A stretch of 64,000 nt of DNA, from the NCBI GenBank assembly GCA_902362725.1, contig CABIXM010000001.1, positions 17,945 through 81,944 of the forward strand. Direction: 5' to 3'. Shown one piece after another: positions 58,173-64,000 of the stretch (the stretch's first letter is position 1; every line of letters begins with the position of its first letter). Made by a program: the position numbers and the translations under genes. The notes below the pieces were generated by a model. The model did no database searches. It saw only the letters and a list, made by a program, of their open reading frames with translations, and was not told the origin of the DNA. This DNA is from Clostridiaceae bacterium. Its GTDB lineage: Bacteria; Bacillota; Clostridia; Lachnospirales; Lachnospiraceae.

Positions 58173-59188
58173 AAAAGCAGTTTGACATCAAAAAGCTCGT
58201 TTTGCTGAACCTTCCCTATCTCCTGATGGGGCTGTTTGCTACCAACTTCGGGGAGGCATGGCGACTGGCTCAGGGGGCAAATGCTTCGGAGAAATTCCTT
58301 TCCCTGTTTGCTGTCCTGCCTGGGGCGCTGCAAAGTTTCTGGCCCAGCCTGCACCCGTTGGATCTGCTGGTGGGGCTGTGCTGCGGTGCTGGCCTGCGTC
58401 TGGCGGTGTACCTCAAAAGTAAAAACGCCAAGAAGTACCGTCACGGCATGGAGTATGGTTCTGCCCGTTGGGGAACCCGTGAGGATATTGCTCCCTACAT
58501 CGACCCGGTATTCCAGAACAATATCATTCTCACGAAAACCGAAAGCCTGACCATGAACAGCCGCCCCAAGGACCCAAAGACCGCCAGAAACAAAAATGTG
58601 CTGGTGATCGGCGGCTCCGGTTCCGGTAAGACCCGTTTCTGGCTCAAACCAAATCTGATGCAGATGCACAGTTCTTATGTGGTCACAGACCCGAAGGGAA
58701 CCATTTTGGTGGAGTGCGGGAAAATGCTCCAAAGGGGCGCACCCAAACTGGGAAAGGACGGAAAGCCCATGAAGGATAAGCACGGCAAGGTCATTTATGA
58801 GCCGTACCGCATCAAGGTCCTAAATACCATCAACTTCCGAAAATCAATGCACTATAACCCTTTCGCCTATATCCATAGCGAAAAGGACATCTTGAAGCTG
58901 GTCACAACGCTGATCGCCAATACCAAAGGCGAAGGCAAGGCTGGGGACGATTTCTGGGTAAAAGCGGAGACGCTGTTGTACTGCGCGCTGATTGGGTATA
59001 TCCACTATGAGGCTCCGGTGGAGGAGCAGAACTTCTCCACCCTCATTGAGTTCATCAACGCCATGGAAGTCCGTGAGGATGACGAGGAGTTCAAAAACCC
59101 CGTGGATCTGATGTTTGATGCACTGGAAGCCGAGAAGCCAAACCACTTTGCGGTGCGCCAGTATAAGAAATATAAGCTGGCCGCCGGT
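58169..59188 (+). pseudogene. virD4: VirD4/PcfC coupling protein, interrupted after codon 340
   Basis: The first 340 codons of a type IV coupling ATPase: N-terminal membrane segments (about residues 8-80), then Walker A GGSGSGKTRFWLK (148-155) and DPKGTILVECG. Normal proteins of this family continue for about 250 more residues with Walker B and the arginine finger; those are missing. After the codons for KLAAG at 59188 the sequence changes to a mobile element, in frame, with no stop before the recombinase end at 61162. The ICE is thus probably unable to transfer by itself unless the inner element leaves. Confidence 0.85.
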
Positions 59189-59275
59189 GTTGTATGCTCT
59201 AAAAGACTTCTTAATCAAGCGGTTGGGAAGTCTCTTAGAACACACAACCTAAAACCGAAGGAAGGAGCGCAAGTT

Positions 59276-61162
59276 ATGAGAAAAAATGAGAAAATCACAG
59301 CTCTGTACGAACGACTGAGCCGTGATGACTTTGGCAAAGATGATGACCAACAGCGTGAGAGCAATTCCATTTCCAATCAAAAGGCTATGTTGGAGGAGTT
59401 CGCCGCACGGCAGGGCTTTACGAACATTGTCCATTTCACGGACGATGGCATTAGTGGTACTTGCTTTGACCGTCCCGGATTTTTGGCAATGATGAAAGAG
59501 GTTGAAGCCGGGAATGTGGAGTATCTGTGTATCAAGGACATGAGCCGCATGGGTCGTGACTATCTGAAAGTCGGTCAGATTATGGAAATCCTGCGTCAGC
59601 GTGGCGTTCGCCTTATCGCCATCAATGACGGCGTGGACAGTGCCAGAGGGGACGATGATTTTACCCCTTTCCGCAACATTATGAACGAGTATTACGCCAG
59701 AGACACCAGCCGTAAAATCCGTTCCACTTTCCAGTCCAAAGGCAAGTCCGGCAAGCACCTCACAGGCACGGTCATTTACGGCTATCTCTGGAACGAAGCC
59801 AGAGACCAATGGTTGGTTGACCCCGAAGCCGCTGATGTGGTCAAGCGCATCTTTGCCATGACGATTGACGGCTACGGTCCGTATCAGATCGCCAGCAAAC
59901 TGAAATCGGAAAAGATGCTTATTCCGTCTGCTTACCTTGCCCAACACGGCGAGGGCGTGAACAAAAACAAGACTTTCAAAGATATGTACGGCTGGGGTTC
60001 TTCCACCATCTGCAACATTCTTGAAAAGCGTGAATATCTGGGACACACCATCAATTTCAAGACCCGAAAGCACTTCAAGGACAAGAAAAGCCATTATGTC
60101 CCGGAGGACGAATGGACAATTTTCGAGAATACCCATGAGCCTATCATTGACCAGCAGACCTTTGACCTTGTGCAGAAAATCCGTGGGAATGTCAGACGCT
60201 ACCCGGACGGCTGGGGCGAAGCAGCTCCCCTCACAGGCTTGCTTTATTGTGCCGATTGCGGCGGCAAGATGTATGTCCACCGTACCAACAACGGCAAGCG
60301 TATTTCTCAATATACCTGTTCCCAATACAGCAAAGTCCCAGTTGGAAAGCTCTGCACGACACAGCACCGTATCAATGAAGATGTGGTACTGTCCCTTGTC
60401 TCTGAAATGCTCAAAGCCATTGCCGAGTATGCCAAGCATGACCGAGCCGAGTTTGTCCGTGTGGTGCAGGAAGCGCAGTCCAGCCAGCAGACAGCAGAGG
60501 TTAAGAAACAGCGGATACGCCTTGCCACAGCAAAGCAGAGAGTTTCCGAGCTGGAAGTCCTGCTCTGCAAAATCTATGAGGACAACATTTTAGGCAAGCT
60601 GTCCGACAGCAGATACGCCACTCTGGACGCTCAATACGAAAAGGAACAGTCCGAGCTTACCGCTGAAATCTCTGTTCTGGAAAAGGCTGTCAAGAGCTAT
60701 GAGAAGCACGAAAAGGACGCTGATCGTTTTATCGCTCTGATTGACAAGTATGAGAACTTCGACAAGCTGACCATTGCTATGCTCAACGAGTTTATCGAGA
60801 AAATCCTTGTGCATGAGCGTGACCGTAAAGGCAGTATACAGACCACACAGGAGGTCGAGATTTACTTCAATTTTGTTGGGCGATTCGTTCCCCCGGCGTT
60901 TGGAGAAGCGGAGCTTACCCCGGAGGAATTAGAAGAAATCCGCAAGCGTGAGGAACGCAAGGACAGGCTTCATCAGAACTACTTGAAGCGGAAAGCCAGC
61001 GGAGCGCAGAAGCGATACGAGGACAAAATCAAGGGGAGAAAAAAGGCAGAAATCGAAGCCAAGAAAGCCGCCATTCGTGCGGAGGACATTGCAAAGGGCG
61101 TGTTCGTCCCTGTCAGCAGTTTACCGCAGAGAGAGCCGATGAAAGGAGTACAAACAGCATGA
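59276..61162 (+). CDS. Large serine recombinase (TnpX/TndX type)
   Basis: A 628-residue site-specific recombinase. The catalytic domain has the nucleophile S15 in YERLSRDD and MSRMGRDYLKVG with the catalytic arginines. The recombinase domain is around residues 165-285. A zinc ribbon (CADCGGKMY, then YTCSQY and KLCTTQH) is followed by a long coiled coil (about residues 400-510). It excises and inserts the element through a circle. ATG 59276 lies behind GAAGGAGCG. The frame is open upstream into VirD4. TnpV overlaps by 4 nt. Confidence 0.95.
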   Translation: MRKNEKITALYERLSRDDFGKDDDQQRESNSISNQKAMLEEFAARQGFTNIVHFTDDGISGTCFDRPGFLAMMKEVEAGNVEYLCIKDMSRMGRDYLKVGQIMEILRQRGVRLIAINDGVDSARGDDDFTPFRNIMNEYYARDTSRKIRSTFQSKGKSGKHLTGTVIYGYLWNEARDQWLVDPEAADVVKRIFAMTIDGYGPYQIASKLKSEKMLIPSAYLAQHGEGVNKNKTFKDMYGWGSSTICNILEKREYLGHTINFKTRKHFKDKKSHYVPEDEWTIFENTHEPIIDQQTFDLVQKIRGNVRRYPDGWGEAAPLTGLLYCADCGGKMYVHRTNNGKRISQYTCSQYSKVPVGKLCTTQHRINEDVVLSLVSEMLKAIAEYAKHDRAEFVRVVQEAQSSQQTAEVKKQRIRLATAKQRVSELEVLLCKIYEDNILGKLSDSRYATLDAQYEKEQSELTAEISVLEKAVKSYEKHEKDADRFIALIDKYENFDKLTIAMLNEFIEKILVHERDRKGSIQTTQEVEIYFNFVGRFVPPAFGEAELTPEELEEIRKREERKDRLHQNYLKRKASGAQKRYEDKIKGRKKAEIEAKKAAIRAEDIAKGVFVPVSSLPQREPMKGVQTA

Positions 61163-61503
61163 ATATCACTTACACACAGAACGGTGATTATCTTATCCCG
61201 AACATCATTATCCGCAAGACAAAGCCCCTCGGACACTACGGCAGACTCCGCAAGGCGTATCTGGAAATGCACCGCCCGATACTGTTCAATGAGCTGGTGC
61301 TATCCGATAGGCTCTTTGAGCATTGCGCCGAGATTGACGAAGCGGCACAAAACCGAATGGAGCTGATCGTGCCGCAACTGGCAAAGCAGTACGGCGTGAC
61401 CGAAAGGCTGAAAGCCGAAAACCAAATGGAATGGGTGCGGCAGATGAACGCTTGCAAGGCACAGGCAGAGGAGATTGTGAAAGCGGAATTGATTTATGAT
61501 TGA
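61159..61503 (+). CDS. tnpV: TnpV family protein
   Basis: A 114-residue protein with the family opening ITYTQNGDYLIPNIIIRK and the PLGHYGRLRKAYLEMHRPI segment. TnpV of Tn4451 has no proven role. It overlaps the recombinase stop by 4 nt and is followed by a terminator, so both form one transcript. Confidence 0.9.
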   Translation: MNITYTQNGDYLIPNIIIRKTKPLGHYGRLRKAYLEMHRPILFNELVLSDRLFEHCAEIDEAAQNRMELIVPQLAKQYGVTERLKAENQMEWVRQMNACKAQAEEIVKAELIYD

Positions 61504-61505
61504 GT

Positions 61506-61542
61506 GAGAAAGTCCGGGCAGAAAACTGTTCGGACTTTTCTC
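61506..61542 (+). terminator. Terminator behind tnpV
   Basis: GAGAAAGTCCG (61506-61516) pairs with CGGACTTTTCTC (61531-61542) with one bulged base; T-rich right arm. Confidence 0.7.
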
Positions 61543-61642
61543 ATATAGTCCAAAGTTGCGGTAGACTTGTTCACAAGTTTTATGGTATAATTTGAATACG
61601 AAATTGAGCAACAAATCGGGATTTGAGGGGGTAAATATTATT

Positions 61643-62290
61643 ATGAACAAAGAAGGAATTTTAAGGGAAATAAACAATGATGTTGTAAACACCTCATACT
61701 ATCCGGCGAGAAGTGATTGTTGTGACTTAGATGGTGAGATTTTTGAAGATGTGGTATTGGATAATATAAAGTGTCATCGTATGACATTTCAAAATTGTAC
61801 CTTTCGAAATGTTCAGTTTATAGATAATCAGGTAGATTTGATTGAATTTGAAAACTGTCAATTTATCAATACCGTTTTTAAGGGAACATTAGAAAATTTA
61901 TATCTGATAATATCAGACAGCAGTTTTTCAAAATGTACTATGCATGATTTAAAAATATCCGGCTATGAGGAACAGTCTGAAATTACAGATTGTACATTTG
62001 AAGAATGTACTTTTTCTGACATAAATCTTCTTGCGGATTTAACCCTGCAAGGTGGGACTGTGACGAATTGTACAGGAAACAACTTAGAGTGTATTATGAA
62101 CATGATATTTGCTGTGCAGTTTACCAAGAGTAAATTTGAAAATATCAATCTAAATGTGGCGATTATTAAGAATACATTTCAGCAGGTAGAGGTTAGTAAT
62201 ATTCAGAATATTGACATAGGAGGAGAACCGGTACGCAGAAACAATACCTTTAAAGACTGTTATATAAATGGAGAATTGCAGAACCAGTAA
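61643..62290 (+). CDS. Pentapeptide-repeat-like beta-helix protein (element cargo)
   Basis: A 215-residue protein with repeated five-residue steps such as FQNCTFRNVQF, FENCQFINTVF, ITDCTFEECTF and FKDCYING, the pattern of a right-handed quadrilateral beta-helix. Cysteine is unusually frequent at the stacking position (about 14 residues). It lies where Tn4451 has catP. Some pentapeptide proteins protect gyrase (Qnr), but the Qnr spacing is not clear here. The start follows GAGGGGG. AT-rich, unlike the recombinase gene. Confidence 0.65.
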   Translation: MNKEGILREINNDVVNTSYYPARSDCCDLDGEIFEDVVLDNIKCHRMTFQNCTFRNVQFIDNQVDLIEFENCQFINTVFKGTLENLYLIISDSSFSKCTMHDLKISGYEEQSEITDCTFEECTFSDINLLADLTLQGGTVTNCTGNNLECIMNMIFAVQFTKSKFENINLNVAIIKNTFQQVEVSNIQNIDIGGEPVRRNNTFKDCYINGELQNQ

Positions 62291-62376
62291 ATAAGCAGGG
62301 AACTGCTCTGCCGATACGGTTAAAATTGATTGGTGGGTTGCAGAAAAAAACTTCAAGTTTGTCGAACTGATAAAAT

Positions 62377-62581
62377 CCCTTTAGGAACTAAAGGGCGCAC
62401 TTCTATACTCTCTGTCGAGAGTAGTGCGTCCTGCGGAGCTTCATTCCCGGTCAGCAGAAGAAAACTGCACGACCGAGAATGTTTCGTCACTTCGTTCCGT
62501 CAAGGTGGCTACACCCCCTTGCGCCGCTAAAGCGGCTATCCCCTGTGGACTTGCCGTCCGCAAACAGCATAAAATGCTGTT
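62377..62581. other. Non-coding region with a dense hairpin cluster
   Basis: The gap 62291-62701 has no supportable gene. It holds hairpins at 62377-62395 (8 bp), 62393-62431 (9 bp), 62442-62481 (about 15 bp with a bulge), 62523-62536 (6 bp) and 62563-62581 (7 bp). The first two share the bases 62393-62395 and cannot fold together. The region could be an origin of transfer, a regulatory RNA or the relic of a gene. Confidence 0.6.
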
Positions 62582-62701
62582 CGCCGCCAGCAAGTTTGAA
62601 AGCGACTAAAATGAATTTTATGGAACAAACAAATCGGGACTTACGGGAGGAAAATCGATGGAGCATCATGATATAACGATTTAACATATTTTGGAGGCGT
62701 A

Positions 62702-62944
62702 ATGATGACAAGAAAAGAAGTAGAAAGAATTGTTGGGATTTTTAAAAATCATGGTATAGACAAAGAAACAGGGAAAAGAGTGAAAGAAAATGTTATACAT
62801 GATTTTTTTGACGAAATAGACGATTTGATGGGATATGAAGGAGCTTCTGAAGTTATATTTGTACCGGAAGAGTATGGTCTTGACAAAGAAGCAACAATTC
62901 AAGAAATTGTAGATTATATATTGGAAAATCAAAACATCGGGTGA
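62702..62944 (+). CDS. Small acidic protein, unknown (element cargo)
   Basis: An 80-residue acidic, probably helical protein (MMTRKEVERIVGIFKNHGID, then DEIDDLMGYEGASEVIFVPE). The start follows TTGGAGGCGTA. Size and charge resemble immunity proteins of toxin systems, but no toxin gene is in view and no family was recognised. Confidence 0.6.
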   Translation: MMTRKEVERIVGIFKNHGIDKETGKRVKENVIHDFFDEIDDLMGYEGASEVIFVPEEYGLDKEATIQEIVDYILENQNIG

Positions 62945-63051
62945 AAAGAAAAATATTGTGGTCAAATATGGATATGATTTCAAACATTGGGACTGACACA
63001 AATACATATTTATCGAGTTGCCTTTATAAAGAACTGTAAAGGAGAGATATT

Positions 63052-63372
63052 GTGGCTGTTGATAACGCAAGTCAGATTGACGCAATTGCAAACGATAAAG
63101 AAAATGCTTGTTTGGTACTCCTTATTACCGACCATTTGAATTGGGACAATGAGTTTGAACACTTGAAGATTTTACAAGATAAAATCAATGCGTATGTGGC
63201 TTTTATCGAAAGCAAACAGTACGATGAAATATACCCCAATGCTGATTTTAAGATGGCTATGATAGAAATCCATTTCAAGTATGACATAACAGATAGCTGC
63301 CAGAAATTTTTGCAAGTAGCTCAAGATCAATTAGGTCAGATAGGGATAAAAATCAAGGCACAGATTAGTTAA
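63052..63372 (+). CDS. DUF6572-like protein (element cargo)
   Basis: A 106-residue protein with LLITDHLNWDNEFEHLKILQ and KINAYVAFIESKQYDEIYPN, matching the small DUF6572 family, which often occurs as orphan genes beside toxin-immunity loci. GTG start behind AAAGGAGAGATATT. Followed by a terminator. Confidence 0.7.
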   Translation: MAVDNASQIDAIANDKENACLVLLITDHLNWDNEFEHLKILQDKINAYVAFIESKQYDEIYPNADFKMAMIEIHFKYDITDSCQKFLQVAQDQLGQIGIKIKAQIS

Positions 63373-63420
63373 CATTTTCCAGTTTGCCGAACTGAACACA
63401 AAAACCGAATACCAAAAATC

Positions 63421-63467
63421 AGACCGTTGACTGGTCGCACTATGCGAAAAGTTGACGGTCTTTTTTT
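63421..63467 (+). terminator. Terminator before the mobilization genes
   Basis: AGACCGTTGAC (63421-63431) pairs with GTTGACGGTCT (63451-63461) with two G-U pairs, followed by a T-run. Its position upstream of the relaxase operon would also suit part of an origin of transfer. Confidence 0.7.
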
Positions 63468-63500
63468 ATCCCCATTTTTCAAAAAAGGAGGTCAATCACA

Positions 63501-63860
63501 ATGACAAAACCGAAAACCCTCGACCAGCTCCAAGCCGAAAAGGAGCAAGCCGAGACGCAGCTTGCACAGGAACAGCACAAGCTGGAGCGTCTGGAGAACA
63601 GAAAGAAGTATCTGGAGAAAGGCGAAAGGCAGAAACGCACCCATCGTCTTTGCAATCTGGGCGGCACGATTGAGAGCCTTGCCCCGGTGGTCAAAGATCT
63701 CACACGCACCGAAATGACAGAGCTGATGGAACACATCTTTTCCCTGTCCGAAGTCCAGCGAGCCGTCCGTCACATGGCGATTACCCATATCAGCCAAGCG
63801 AACAGAGAAAAGGAGTTGAAAGCCGATGGCACTATTTCATCTGAGCGTCACGCAGACTAA
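63501..63860 (+). CDS. DUF3847 family protein
   Basis: A 119-residue protein: an N-terminal Gln/Glu/Lys-rich coiled coil (about residues 6-48), then KRTHRLCNLGGTIESLAPVV, the DUF3847 signature. It regularly precedes MobA/MobL relaxase genes and may be an accessory DNA-binding protein of the relaxosome. The start follows AAGGAGG. Its end overlaps the relaxase start by 35 nt. Confidence 0.85.
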   Translation: MTKPKTLDQLQAEKEQAETQLAQEQHKLERLENRKKYLEKGERQKRTHRLCNLGGTIESLAPVVKDLTRTEMTELMEHIFSLSEVQRAVRHMAITHISQANREKELKADGTISSERHAD

Positions 63861-64000
63861 GCGAAGCGCAGGACAGTCCGCTATTGCTTCTGCCGCCTAC
63901 CGTGCCGGGGAGCGATTGTATAGCGAGTATTACGGCGAATACAGCGACTACACCCGCAAGGGCGGCGTGATCTGCTCCGATATTCTCCTGCCGTCCCATG
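63826..64000 (+). CDS. MobA/MobL-family relaxase (N-terminus)
   Basis: The first 58 codons of a MobQ-type relaxase that nicks the origin of transfer: MALFHLSVTQTKRSAGQSAI, then ASAAYRAGERLYSEYYGE and RKGGVICSDILLPSH. The His residues that coordinate the metal would follow outside the window. ATG 63826 lies about 10 nt behind AAGGAG. It lets the inner element use another element's transfer machine. Confidence 0.9.
   Translation, partial: MALFHLSVTQTKRSAGQSAIASAAYRAGERLYSEYYGEYSDYTRKGGVICSDILLPSH

Larger units (their letters stand above)
53248..64000 (+). mobile_element. Integrative conjugative element, left part
   Basis: It starts at the tRNA-Arg fragment and carries ParA, ParB, an HTH initiator-like protein, a BRO-type antirepressor, PcfB and VirD4, in the order seen in Tn1549-like clostridial conjugative elements. 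The integrase and the remaining transfer genes would lie past the right edge. It is interrupted by a second element from 59189. Confidence 0.8.
59189..64000 (+). mobile_element. Tn4451-like mobilizable element nested in virD4
   Basis: It begins at the VirD4 break. Gene order is large serine recombinase, TnpV, cargo genes, DUF3847 gene, MobA/MobL relaxase. This mirrors Tn4451 (tnpX, tnpV, catP, tnpY, tnpZ), with other genes where catP lies. The right end is outside the window. The left boundary is known to within a few bases only. Confidence 0.78.

Noticed and set aside
62330..62711. Short open frames in the hairpin-rich region of the inner element
   Set aside because: Four overlapping frames on both strands, none with a good ribosome binding site or domain; the hairpins explain the sequence better.

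Overview
The window is a piece of chromosome from a low- to mid-GC Gram-positive gut anaerobe, most likely of the family Lachnospiraceae (Clostridia). The evidence is the gene order around the replication origin, families typical of that group (DUF4446, DUF3881, CD1871A-type CXXC protein), a complete bile salt hydrolase and Tn1549/Tn4451-type mobile DNA. The genus cannot be fixed from the sequence alone. No rRNA genes, complete tRNAs or CRISPR arrays were seen.

Layout. (1) 1-7035: envelope genes on the minus strand: the start of a probable acyltransferase, two GT-C-like multi-membrane proteins, and a DUF4153/4173 - HTH - DUF2975 operon. (2) 7307-23326: the origin region. gyrA, gyrB, recF, an S4-domain gene, dnaN and dnaA run leftward; rpmH, rnpA, yidD, yidC, jag, mnmE, mnmG and rsmG run rightward. 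DnaA boxes fill the gaps on both sides of dnaA, so transcription on both arms points away from the origin. (3) 23337-31223: three parS sites, an inserted accessory block (deaminase, DMT transporter, polyferredoxin, a 186-nt foldback element), then parA, parB, DUF4446, serS and DUF3881, with a second DnaA-box cluster behind serS. (4) 31306-39534: RNA methyltransferase, a LexA-box-controlled Y-family polymerase with a YolD-like partner, MATE and AI-2E transporters, and a P-type ATPase behind a yybP-ykoY (Mn2+) riboswitch with its own promoter and terminator.

(5) 39575-45830: lipoprotein, DUF4143 ATPase, and a redox module (CXXC mini-protein, polyferredoxin, TlpA-like lipoprotein) divergent from a two-component system, then a decayed ATPase gene. 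(6) 45882-52899: a visibly AT-rich block with FUSC protein, two-component system, two phospholipase D/cardiolipin synthase proteins and the bile salt hydrolase. This looks like a membrane and bile stress locus.

(7) 53248-64000: the left end of an integrative conjugative element (ICE). It starts exactly at the 3' half of a tRNA-Arg(CCU) gene and carries ParA, ParB, a replication-initiator-like HTH protein, a BRO-type antirepressor, PcfB and VirD4. VirD4 is interrupted after codon 340 by a second, nested element with Tn4451-like order (large serine recombinase, TnpV, cargo, DUF3847, MobA/MobL relaxase). The insertion keeps the reading frame open, so the VirD4 N-terminus is fused to the recombinase. 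Both elements run past the right edge of the window.
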